A stretch of 64,000 nt of DNA, from contig OX442317.1 in NCBI GenBank assembly GCA_949358305.1, forward strand, positions 11,970,186-12,034,185. Reading direction: 5' to 3'. Under the pieces are notes generated by a model. That model was not told the DNA's origin. It did not search any database and saw only the letters and a program-made list of their open reading frames with translations. Position numbers and translations under genes: made by a program. Shown here piece by piece: positions 54,601 through 63,900 of this stretch. Source of the stretch: Strigamia acuminata. Lineage: Eukaryota > Arthropoda > Chilopoda > Geophilomorpha > Linotaeniidae. Positions within the stretch are counted from its first letter, which is position 1. Every line of letters begins with the position of its first letter.

Positions 54601-55945
54601 TTGCCTGATTTGTATTGTGGAGTAACAAATCAATACTTGGCATTTGTATGGCGTTGTTTTCGGTGATTGCATTCAACCACCGATAATCGATACATAAACG
54701 ATAAGTACCATTTGGTTTGGCTACGATCACTGGATGACTTATGTAAGGTCCAGTAGCTCTTTCAATCAAATTATCCGCTTCTAATTCTTCTACTAATTTA
54801 GTCATAATGGCTATTTTAGCAGGGTTATACATTCGAAATGGTTGTTTTTTCCACGTTACATCCTTTTTAAAGGTGATCTTATGCTTTATTATGTTAGTAC
54901 ATCCGACTTTATCTCTAAAGACGTTCTTAACACTAGCAATTACTTCGCGTAATTTACTTTTTTCCTCATCTGAACAGTCACAATCCTTTACCAGCAATTC
55001 TTCCCAATTATCTGGCGTGTGTGTGGCTGTTGCGTTGTCAGTCAACACTTGTACTCGAGCTAAATTACAATTTAACTCGTCAGTTTCGTAGGGTGCAGTC
55101 CAGTCGGACTTGCTGTCGCAAGTAAATACAGCTCGTGCTGGATTTAAATTAATTTTGGTTCGGCGCATAAAATTATGTCCGATAATTAATCCACACACAT
55201 TATTATCCAAAATGATAAAATTTATCGGTGTGAATTCTGCTCCATCTGCCCATTGTACACACAAAGTAATTTGTCCCAGTGGAATATGAGTAACTCCAAC
55301 TGCACAAACTCTCATGTGTTTTGGACAATCTTGTATGAAATCGGGAGATGCACAAGTTTTACTTAGTAATTGCAACCCAATAAAACACTGTGTGGCTCCT
55401 GAGTCCATCAAAGCATTATAGGTGAGTCCACCTATTGTAATTTTCATTCGGGGGTCGTCGATGTGATTTCCCAATTTATTAATTCGTTCGATGCCATCTT
55501 TTCGTTTTAACTGACTCTCGTTAATGTAAGATTTTAATCTCGCAAATCTGGAGGATTTGGAGTCGGGATTCAAATTATCAATCATTGATTGTAAATTCTC
55601 GAATACTCCTCCACTAGAACTGGTGGATTCATCACGAATATTAAGATTGGATGTATCTTGTATCAATCTAGCTAAAGATTCGTCCCCCTTATCTAGAGAA
55701 AACAGGTCGTCGTGAAAATTCAAGAACGGGTTTGCTGTCTCCTCTGCCGGAAAGGGCGTATTTGATGCGATTTTAAACTTATAATTCCAGTTCCTTTTCC
55801 GTGTCTTCCGATTAGGACGAGCACGCTTAATTTCTTTATCTTGAATAGTTAATTTATCCAAAGTTTCGGAAAGTGCTTGTTCCAAGTCTGGTGGTAAAAT
55901 TCCTTCGGAATTATTAATAGGGGGTTCGAAGACCCCCGCCACTAG
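51650..55945 (-). CDS. pol: Gypsy-N pol, about 1430 aa, reached by -1 frameshift
   Basis: This frame has no proper ATG at its start (it begins CTA GTG just after the gag stop) and lies -1 to gag. Domains: protease with MDSGATQCF (about residue 179); reverse transcriptase with YRLCIDYRWLNA and VYLDDVIIF (about 513); RNase H from LTDASHDG (about 664); integrase zinc finger (H about 971, CIHC about 1005); and catalytic Asp, Asp, Glu in CIDLMGPKP, VSDNGSQF and NPTERANRD (about 1037, 1096 and 1132). A GPY/F-like module (RDGPWEITEVLPGG) and a polar tail follow. All key residues are present. Fusion to gag at the slippery site would give a Gag-Pol of about 2220 residues. Confidence 0.93.
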   Translation of the reverse strand, partial: LVAGVFEPPINNSEGILPPDLEQALSETLDKLTIQDKEIKRARPNRKTRKRNWNYKFKIASNTPFPAEETANPFLNFHDDLFSLDKGDESLARLIQDTSNLNIRDESTSSSGGVFENLQSMIDNLNPDSKSSRFARLKSYINESQLKRKDGIERINKLGNHIDDPRMKITIGGLTYNALMDSGATQCFIGLQLLSKTCASPDFIQDCPKHMRVCAVGVTHIPLGQITLCVQWADGAEFTPINFIILDNNVCGLIIGHNFMRRTKINLNPARAVFTCDSKSDWTAPYETDELNCNLARVQVLTDNATATHTPDNWEELLVKDCDCSDEEKSKLREVIASVKNVFRDKVGCTNIIKHKITFKKDVTWKKQPFRMYNPAKIAIMTKLVEELEADNLIERATGPYISHPVIVAKPNGTYRLCIDYRWLNAITENNAIQMPSIDLLLHNTNQAKYFTSLDLTKGYYQVEMDEEDRQKTAFYTPKGNYQFVRMPFGLCNAPCTFQFLMERVMGEALYKHALVYLDDVIIFSTTWEKHLEHIKDVLERLDKANLSVNKEKSKFGKTTLKFLGHLITPTGLAPDPDKIVSVRKYPTPKNSKDIQRFHGLSNFFRKFIPEHAKIARPLTSMMHDKAVFEWGEEQEKAFETIKNILCDETQVLLMPDMMKPFVILTDASHDGLGSVLCQDVEFFDEGKREMIMTPRPVAYASRVLRGAEVRYSTPELECLAVVWAVDKFRPYIEYTTFTLESDAEALKWLMGTPEPSGRFGRWAIKLQCGAFKIKYRRGTQNQVADAFSRAPLEIEDIPENDYCEPIEITQFWPEWDGNREIIRRNNKEDCQFLTNVQLHFDYSKLLYNTLEKGEKMDEATEETLFSALTEVLKEVPPTREEIIEAQLADKECRMIIDHLKRDEIEQRKFKKTKEWMKAVQGYQLDFQEENGNEMLIYFKPTFEEELNDSGNGFKAVIPPSLVRRVLFACHGHPLSGHAGMSKTLERAKLIYYWPKMNKDTRNYVRSCIHCQQYKPCQHKKHRASYTPHNMSYPWEVICIDLMGPKPTGRSQYRFVLVIIDQCTKWVELFPLSKASSESIVNRLGEVIHRWGYPKKIVSDNGSQFISTIYEEFCKKHNIRMAHVSPYHAQANPTERANRDIKIMLALYSDIHSHWPRFLNEFAFASRTAKSEATGATPFLLNTGRNVPLPFDPRIIQHANAFDKNNPEEYVYNLLGILRRAHQEMHLRIQANYERHDKIHRNKFHICEYTVGDLVWKATHILSNKEKGITKGFAEKRDGPWEITEVLPGGAYKLRKLVDGSIEPSINTDDLSPYIPSYPIETWTLDQKSGRVENHPNPDWMNESSTVNNSSELNNQELGNNSANMELDPEEVTTPASKESDIVVNNPKHDYNLRKRKRSCELPQLQPRTKRISTTDQECTTDFIHLIQDRR

Positions 55946-55951
55946 TTTTTT
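55922..55951 (-). promoter_or_regulatory. Programmed -1 frameshift signal between gag and pol
   Basis: The slippery heptamer A AAA AAC (55951-55945) is in register with the gag codons CCA AAA AAC and is followed at once by the gag stop TAG. Seven bases after the heptamer begins a hairpin with GGGGGT/ACCCCC arms. Heptamer, spacer length and stem are as in well-studied -1 frameshift sites of retroviruses and LTR elements. Confidence 0.88.
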
Positions 55952-58323
55952 GGAACTGGTGGAGTTTCAGTACTTGGTGCTGTAGTAGCGTTCTTCGGGT
56001 CTAAGAATTTACTAAATAAATCCGACACTGTCTTACTTATCGTAGTTTGCATACTATTATGCATATCAGTTTTTAATTCTTCCATTTTTTGATCAATAGA
56101 CTCGGCAGTTACCCAATTTTGGCGTGGTCGCTTAAATTCATTCGGCTGCTGATTGATGCTATTGTTATTGGAATTATTATTTCCAGGGAAATTATTACTA
56201 AATTTTCGCTTTGGAAGCAAAGGACATTCTCTTTTGAAATGACCTGGTTGTTTACAGTGAAAACATTTCCCTGTCTGATTTTCTGACATGGCACATAATA
56301 AATTATCCATTGATACATTATTCTCTGTCAACTCATTGACTTCCATTATTTCTTCTTCCGGCTCTATTTCCATCATTTGAGTGGATCGAGCCGAAGGTCT
56401 CGTATTTTTGGTATCTTTAGAATACTTCTGGTTGTTAGATACCACTTTATCAATTTCTTTGGAATTCTCTGTACGGATTCTTTGGGGTTCAAAGAGTGCT
56501 CTATTCGTTCGTACGAATTGAAAGATTTTGTCTACTGACTCGCTCCTGTACAGATTTCGATCGATTAATCTATTGTAACTTGTCCAATTCAAGTTGTCGA
56601 AAAGCGTGGCAACATTTCCTTTCTCGGAGTACGATCCTTGGGCTTTAGTGAATCTGACTAGAAATTCGTATAAAGGTTCATCGTCTCCTTGGATTACTTT
56701 TCGTAAATTTCGGAGTCGAGTAGTTGGAATCATGTCGAATTCCTCATGAAATAATTCTACGAAGGTTTCCCAATTATTAAACCTGGTTTTATTCTCGTCA
56801 TACCATTGTTGGGCTAATCCTGACAAGTAGGTGGGAATACCTTGATTTACCATTTCGTCCAGGGTTAGTCCTTTGGAAATGGCTACTGTTTTAGCTACTG
56901 ATAAAAATTTATCTATATCCTCCTGTTTTCCGTCGAAAACTGGGAGGTCTTGTCCTTTAAAAAAGACTTTACTGGGTCCTGGATTATTAGATCGTTGAGG
57001 CCCAGCAGTTTGTTGAGTTTGAACGAATGTGTCCATTCGACTATCCAATTGTTTTTGGAATTGAGCGGCCATATTTTGTTGCATCTTTAAAATATATTCA
57101 AACGAAATATTGGTTTCTTCCGAGGGAAGTCTAGTTCCGGTAGAGCTTCCTGCAGAAGAGTGTGAACTTGGAACGTCACCTGTTGATGCACGCGAGGGGT
57201 TTGACTCGTCTCGAGTTTTACTTCCGTGACTAGCATGGGTGGATGCCGCAAGGTTAAGACGAGAGTCTAAGAGTTTTTCTCTATCCCTTTGGCTGTCTTC
57301 GGCGCGATGTAAAAGAGTTGTCGTTTCTTCGAGTTCTTTTTGTCGTTTGTTCAACTCATCCCGCTGTCTCTGGATTTCATCCAAAAGTTTGTTGAAATCT
57401 ACACTCGGCACTTGATCTTGTGAGATCTTATCTTGGCTGATGACAACTTGTTGGATTTCTTCAACCTCTGCCGCCTTCTGACGAACTTCAGCTTGTTTAG
57501 TAGCTTCTTCGTCGAGCTGATTTTGACGAATTTTTTCGTCGTTAATCTTCTTTTGATTAATTGCTTCTTGTCGAAGTCGCCCTTTTTCCACTTCGTCTAG
57601 TCTCAATTGTTCCTGTCGATTTTGAGGTAAGACTGGAGATGGTAGTGGAGATAATTTTCGTCGAATGGCAGATTTATTTCCTCGCCCTTTAGGGGTTTGT
57701 TTGGCAAAATGTCTCGTCCCATTTTCCGTATAAATATGCGGATTGGGTTGCTTTTTAGCATTTTCAGGTTGAAAAGTTGAAAAATTAGATCCTCCGGCCT
57801 CCGAAATACTTGGAGTATTGTGGCAACTGGCGTTGCGGGAGTGAGGAGTTCTATTTCCCAAACTGGACTGATCAAGCGATTCCTTGCTTGATGTTCGAAA
57901 TAACTCTCGAATATCTTGGTTGCGAACCGACGGAGTTTTAATTCTTGCTTGATCTCCCAACTTTCGTTGTGGAGTTTTAGATCGTGATCTGTTTTCTTCA
58001 GACCGATCTCTTGGCGACGGGATTGGGTCCTTTCCAGAATTATGGTTCGCCGAACTCTCCTTCGAAAGTTCTGCTCGTTTTTCCGGAGTTGGATTAATAC
58101 GTATGTTACGTAACGCCCGCTTCGTCACAAATTCAGAAGCTTCAATTATGGTCTTGAACTGTGTTCTATCTAGTTCATAATGCGTACAGAACTGTGTGAG
58201 TTCATCGGGAATCATTTCCGTTTGATCACAAAGTTTTACGTAACTTGAATCCAAGCTAGTTTCTTCGTTAGCGGCCTTTTCTTCGGCAACTCTTTCGTTG
58301 TTAGGAAGATTGTTTGGATCCAT
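55942..58323 (-). CDS. gag: Gypsy-N gag, 793 aa
   Basis: The ATG at 58323 (MDPNNLPNNERV) opens a long gag. The N-terminal part is polar and Ser/Arg-rich (for example RSRSKTPQRK). A highly charged coiled-coil-like region spans about residues 235-350 (Gln/Glu/Lys-rich, with repeats such as QKKINDEKIRQNQLDEE). Then come a retrotransposon gag domain (about 455-630, FKGQDLPVFDGKQEDIDKF and QQWYDENKTRFNNWETF) and one CCHC knuckle CFHCKQPGHFKREC (about 684-697). It ends at PKN-TAG, inside the frameshift site. It is longer than most gypsy gags because of the N-terminal and coiled-coil extensions. Confidence 0.92.
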   Translation of the reverse strand: MDPNNLPNNERVAEEKAANEETSLDSSYVKLCDQTEMIPDELTQFCTHYELDRTQFKTIIEASEFVTKRALRNIRINPTPEKRAELSKESSANHNSGKDPIPSPRDRSEENRSRSKTPQRKLGDQARIKTPSVRNQDIRELFRTSSKESLDQSSLGNRTPHSRNASCHNTPSISEAGGSNFSTFQPENAKKQPNPHIYTENGTRHFAKQTPKGRGNKSAIRRKLSPLPSPVLPQNRQEQLRLDEVEKGRLRQEAINQKKINDEKIRQNQLDEEATKQAEVRQKAAEVEEIQQVVISQDKISQDQVPSVDFNKLLDEIQRQRDELNKRQKELEETTTLLHRAEDSQRDREKLLDSRLNLAASTHASHGSKTRDESNPSRASTGDVPSSHSSAGSSTGTRLPSEETNISFEYILKMQQNMAAQFQKQLDSRMDTFVQTQQTAGPQRSNNPGPSKVFFKGQDLPVFDGKQEDIDKFLSVAKTVAISKGLTLDEMVNQGIPTYLSGLAQQWYDENKTRFNNWETFVELFHEEFDMIPTTRLRNLRKVIQGDDEPLYEFLVRFTKAQGSYSEKGNVATLFDNLNWTSYNRLIDRNLYRSESVDKIFQFVRTNRALFEPQRIRTENSKEIDKVVSNNQKYSKDTKNTRPSARSTQMMEIEPEEEIMEVNELTENNVSMDNLLCAMSENQTGKCFHCKQPGHFKRECPLLPKRKFSNNFPGNNNSNNNSINQQPNEFKRPRQNWVTAESIDQKMEELKTDMHNSMQTTISKTVSDLFSKFLDPKNATTAPSTETPPVPKN

Positions 58324-58561
58324 TATAAAAATATAATTGAATCGGTCGTTTTACTAATTTAGCGGTGGAAAACTTCGAATCGTAACTAGAATCGGATGGC
58401 GTAGTCAGGATGGTTACTGAAACACGTTCTGCTGGTCTGGTCTGGAAGCGAATGATCTCAGTCTGATCTGGCTCTCCTTTTAATAGCGGGGGGCTGGGGA
58501 TCCTTAGATCACCTAGTTCCTGATTGGCCGGTTCGTTATCAAACGATTGTATAACGAACAT
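58301..58561 (-). CDS. Small ORF overlapping the gag start of Gypsy-N
   Basis: An 86-codon ORF with a true ATG at 58561 lies in a different frame and overlaps the gag ATG by 23 bases. No domain is recognised. As an upstream ORF it could lower or tune gag translation. It may also be chance. Confidence 0.3.
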   Translation of the reverse strand: MFVIQSFDNEPANQELGDLRIPSPPLLKGEPDQTEIIRFQTRPAERVSVTILTTPSDSSYDSKFSTAKLVKRPIQLYFYNGSKQSS

Positions 58562-59150
58562 ATCATTTTCGTCATCAGTTCTCTACTAAGTCCGTTCTCT
58601 TCGACTTTTTAGTTTTTACCGATAAAATAAAATTCCTTCGAGAGATTATTTGTAAATATTCCCAAAATTGTATATTTCATAAAAATAAAATAAATTCACT
58701 TTCAACCTTTGTCAATTGTTTCCAATTATTATATCTTCTCCTTAATACTGGATTTTACTTTGAAGTTCCATATTCTGCAAGTTTTCTTTGTCTTGCGATT
58801 CGTTAAACATGTTTAAACTTGTCTTACTTTTACTTTTTCACGGAAAAATAAAGTAAATATCATAATATAACTATTCTGTGTTTTATATCCATCAAATTCT
58901 CCGAAGCTTTAGTTTTTAAATACTTCGATTAAATCTATCTCAACCATCGTGTGATAGATTTAGAATTCCTGGTTGCAATTCCTTCGTCCAGAATTGTATT
59001 ATTCATTTTCTTCGAGAAAACAGAATGTACTTTCTAAAACTGCAATTTGTAAAATTTATTTACAAATTTTTTAGCCTTATTTATCTCAAAAAATTCACTT
59101 TTACAATTCAATCGAATTAATTGCAACCTAATCTCGGTGGGACCTCCACG
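58562..59150 (-). other. Gypsy-N leader with primer site
   Basis: The minus strand after the 5' LTR reads CGTGGAGGTCCCACCGAG. TGGAGGTCCCACCGAGAT (59131-59148) is the candidate primer site, two bases inside the LTR. I cannot name the tRNA. The rest is AT-rich and non-coding. Confidence 0.6.
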
Positions 59151-60910
59151 TGTGACGGTGACGACCACAACTCCCATTTAACAATGGTACCGGGAAGAGA
59201 TCGCAATAAAATACAGTGAATACAATACGAGATAAATATAAGAGACAATACAATCAACACACTATAGTTTATTGTTGGCAAACAATAATATCAAAGCTAA
59301 TTTATACATAAGACTAATGCCGACATTTGGCCCGTTAAATAACCATTTTAACTATACAACAAGTTTAGCCAAATGGCTCTATACTAATATCATTACGTGT
59401 CCATGGGATGGGAGCGGTTTTCCCATCGCTCGACCTGGTTATAGATGTCATCTAAGCCGGATGGCTGTGTCCTGGAGTCCGATACGGCTTCGCTGGTTCC
59501 TTGGTTCGCTTGTGTAAATTATCGCACGTCGATAAATCGAATGATCTGAGCATTGCGGTTGACTTTGTCTGCACCGCCACAACTTTGGGAGGATATTGGT
59601 GTAAGTAAATGTATCCATTCACTTATCAATATTCCGCTTACGAATTATATTTAATTCGTGTCGTTGTGAGTTTCTATTAGATATTTCGCGGATAAGTTGT
59701 CATCAACTTTATCGGTTATATTGAGTTCAATATAAGATTAAGTCTTTAGACTTGATTTGTCCAACTGGTTGTCAAATTAAGTTTTGCTGTTATAAATAAA
59801 GTGAAGATTAGGCTTCCCGTCGCAACACACAATTGCCGTCGAAAGAAATATACGCCTTGCAATGCAGAACGGTATCAAGCGTCCCCTGCGTCGCAACACG
59901 GTCGTTCGTCTGGCGATTGACGGTATCACGTACACAGGAGTCGATAGCTCGCGGCTCCGCACAGCAGTATAATCTCTCGCGGTACTAATAATAGACCGAC
60001 TACTTTGGCATCGAATACCATGAGAATCAGCTTGCCAAACACTTGGTGCTACTCGTGGTTACTGTAAAACAGACTGCTTTGGCACCATCCGGTGAAGGAA
60101 CTAATTCTCAACAGCAACGATGCTACTTGCGGTAACGGAATACGTTCATACCGAGAAAGACCACATGGTCCTGTCCGGAGGATACTGAATTGCACAACGG
60201 CGGGTTCTCCTTCGGCGTCGCAACCGTAAACTGTAACACTTATGCAACATAATGATCCCAGCACTTCGACTTCAATTGCCGGCGGTGGCATGATTCTGTA
60301 GAATCATGCAACGGTTCTTTGCGAATAAATCAACAAAGAACCAAAAGGTTTTTTACGTGAACAATGAATCATATTTCTTAAGTAACAATACCAAACAGAA
60401 AATAATCAAACAGAGCTGCTGAATGGCCGGTTGTTTGGGTTTATATAACCTGACTGGATTAGGGATTAATCCAATCAACCAACTGGAACATGGGTTCCAC
60501 GAATCCCTCCAATCTCGTATCACCGGAAGTGGATACTGAGGAGCAATATGCTAATTCACACCACAACCGGAACTGGATACCCAGGACCGGAAATGGATCC
60601 ACCAATCACATCGATCGGTTGATCGATGGATTATCAAATCTCCATTTCTGCTGAACTAGAGATTCCCATCACTTAGTGTGAACAATAATTATTAATATAT
60701 ATTTATATTAATCCTAATAAAGTGTCGTTTCATACAAATAAATATATTCTTATATTTATTTACCAGTTTCTTAACTCGCAATTCAATTTTACCGCTGAAT
60801 TATAATCGCGCCATCTAGTGACGACTCGGAGCATTGACAAATGCGGGTTTCGCCGAAAACACTTAGAATTCGGCCGTGTTATTAATAAATAGCACTTATA
60901 AACCGTCATA
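59151..60910 (-). repeat. Gypsy-N 5' LTR
   Basis: The 1760-bp partner of 46925-48684, with no difference noticed by eye. A TATA box (TTATATAA on the minus strand, about 60440-60447) and an AATAAA signal (about 59266-59271) fit a U3-R-U5 layout in the minus direction. Confidence 0.92.
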
Positions 60911-63900
60911 TGTATTCCGTCATCCTAACGCCCACGACTGTTGCTGTCAGTTCTAATCGAGGTAGCGACAGCTGTTTCACCGGCGCAATGCGGCTTTTGC
61001 TGAGAAGAAGCTCGCTTGCTCCGTCGGCGTTGCGAAGGTAGATCGCGCAACCATAGGCCTTGGGGCTGGCATCGCAGTAGACTTCGAGCGTCAGCGGTTC
61101 GCCAGAGCGAGTTCCTAACCATCTCTTCACCTTCATGGCTTTCAATTGTTCAAGATCAGCGTGCCATTTCGACACCTGGACCTTTTCCTCATCGGTAATG
61201 ACGTCATCCCAGTCCAATGAACGACCCCAAAATCCTTGCAAAAGCAATCGCATCGAGAGAACGACAGGAGAGACGAATCCCAGCGGGTCAAATACAGACG
61301 CAACGAGTGAAAGAACTCATCTCTTGGATCGAGGAATTTCTTCGCAAGCGGGAATGGGAAACATAATAACGTCTTCTTTGACGTCCCACAGAATGCCTAG
61401 CATCTTGATAGTGCCCAATTCGTCAAAAGTCTCAGCTCTCATGTGAAAGTCTTTGCTCTTCAGTTCGGCAAAAGCGGTTGGGTCAGAAGTTACCCATTTC
61501 ACCAATGGCATTTTGGCGTCATCAAGAATGGCACGAAGAGATTCGCAGTGTGAAACGGTTTTCTTGACTCCGTTTCCACCGGAGGTAAGGTCATCCATAT
61601 AGATTCCTTTATCGTCCGCTTCCTTGGGGTGCGTCTCGATATACTTCTTCCCCTGTTTGCGGATGGAAGCACACAGGAGGAACGGGGACGAGTTGACCCC
61701 GAAGGGGACAACTGTCATTCTCATCACAACCAGATTATCCCATATGTTCTTCCACGAATACACTTCGTCAAAATACTCATCGGCCACCCATAAAAACCTG
61801 AGATAATCTCTATCAGGCGGGTCAATTGAGACCTGTAGAAAGGCCTGCTTGATGTCTGAGATTGCGACTATAAACACCAAACGAAAACGCAACATAACCC
61901 GAATAATGTCGGGATTAAGGGAGGGACCTGGGTACAGGCAGTCATTAAGTGACTTCAATCCCTTTTTGGATGAAGAAGCGTTGAAGACAACGCGGAACTT
62001 TGTGGTGTCACGGTCCTCTTTGATGACCGGATGATGCGGGATGTAATACACTTCCCGATCCTTTAAACGCTCTCGTTCTGGAACTAGCTCAGCATGGTCC
62101 TCATTGACGTAGTCCCACATCGCTTTGTGGTAGCGTTGCTTGTGGTCGGAATTACTGTCAATCCTTTTCAGCGTATGTGAAAGCTGAGTGATGGCCAATT
62201 CCCAATTGGAATTCAGCTCTCCAATCTTGTCGTTAAAGGGAAGGCGGACTTGATATCTTCCATCATCAAGTCGGATTGACGTTTCTTCGAAACGGTCGCG
62301 AACAAAGTCGGAATCTCGTTCGCCAGGACGAATACCAACTGCTTCGAGCGTCCAAAGCTTTTCTAGCTGCTCGTCCGTTGAAAGTGGACCTGAAGCGCAG
62401 CAAGAAATGACGTCGTGTTCCTCAGTAAAAGGATTAGTAGATCCAGCAGCACCGGATAAAACCCATCCGAATATTGTCGAAATGAGTCCCGAAGCTCTGT
62501 CCAGTCTCTTGCGACCACTTAGACAGACTTTCCACCAGGCGTCCACACCGAGCAAAAGCTCAATGTCACCAGCGGTAGAGGGCAGGTCCTCGGCCAATTG
62601 GAGACCTAAACCCTTCACTTTGGCAATCGTTTCTGTGTTCAAAATCCCATAAACTTGAGGGAGATTGTCCAAACTGAGCGCAGTTAAGTCAACGCTCTTG
62701 TTGCTGTGTTTAGACTGTAAACGAATCTTGTACACGTCGTAGTCTGTTGGGACTGATTCGCGATCATTGATGCGTTGAGTCGACGTGCGTACGACTCCGC
62801 ATTTTGGCAACTTTATTCTCTCTGCCAAACTCTTTACGATATAAGATCGATGGCTACCCGGGTCTAGCATTCCACGGACACGATGAGTGCCGCCTGACTT
62901 TGTTTTCAGGTCAGCGGTAAAAACCATCAGTTGAAGGGACGATGCAATGGCCAATGAAACGTTGGCTGCTCCTTGAACGTCCGACGGTTCTTCCTTCTTG
63001 TGAGCAGGAAGAGTCTTTGTCTTTTGACAAATCGCCGAGTGGTGACGACCACCACATGATCGGCAAGCGTATTTGCTTGAGCAAGCTTTCGCATTGTGAT
63101 TGGGACTCAGACAGTTATAGCAGAGACGTTTGCCTCTGACGATCTCAATTCGCGCATTCACATCTTTAACTTTTGTGCAGTCAAAGCTCGAATGATCCGC
63201 TTTGCAAAAAATGCAAGGGAGTCTTCCATAACGAGACTTAGGGCTTGGTGGTCCCTCTGGATTCTGCGCAATGGCGCAATTGGCCATTGCTCCCCTGAGA
63301 TCTTTTTCGGACTTTTCTGTTTTCTCCTTTTTCAGAGCAAATCGATCTGGACCCATCAAATCCTCCATCTGCTCGAGGAGTTTGACCTCATTTGCTAAGA
63401 AATCAAGGATGGTCACCAAATTGGATGACTGGGAACCATGGAGCTGATAATACCGCATAACTATGGCATTTGGAAATTTCCGCAAGACATCAGGTGCCAA
63501 AAGCAACCCGGCAGTCTGCACAGGAACCTGAAGCTGCTCGAGCATTCGAACGGCTGAGGAGATCTTGCCAAGAAGCGTTTTTACCGCCTTGACTGGATGC
63601 ATTTCCACAACGGATTTCATGTCCCTTATGGACTTTACTAGCGTGACCCGTTGGGCTTCGTCATCCCCGTAGCTTCGTATCAGCTCATCCCGTGCAAGCA
63701 GGTAGGAGCCATCAACGAGGGGATAAGTAGAAATCAAAGTGGCAGCTTCTCCTTTGCACATGGAAAGCAAATATTGCATTTTTTCGATCTCGGAGAGATC
63801 TGGATTCGAATGAATCGCAGCATCGAAATTATTCAGGAAAGGACGAAATTTGATAACTTCTCCTTCAAACTTTAACATTTCTAACTTGGGAAGTTTGGCA

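Larger units (their letters stand above)
46925..60910 (-). mobile_element. Gypsy-N: complete Ty3/gypsy element with a novel third ORF
   Basis: This minus-strand element is bounded by 1760-bp LTRs (46925-48684 and 59151-60910) that look identical, and flanked by TGTA (46921-46924 and 60911-60914). Order: 5' LTR, leader with a short overlapping ORF, gag (58323-55942), pol in the -1 frame (to 51650), ORF3 (50826-49150), polypurine tract, 3' LTR. All three main ORFs are open. It is 14 kb long and inserted in the RNase H region of BEL-1. The identity of the LTRs means very recent insertion. Confidence 0.95.
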
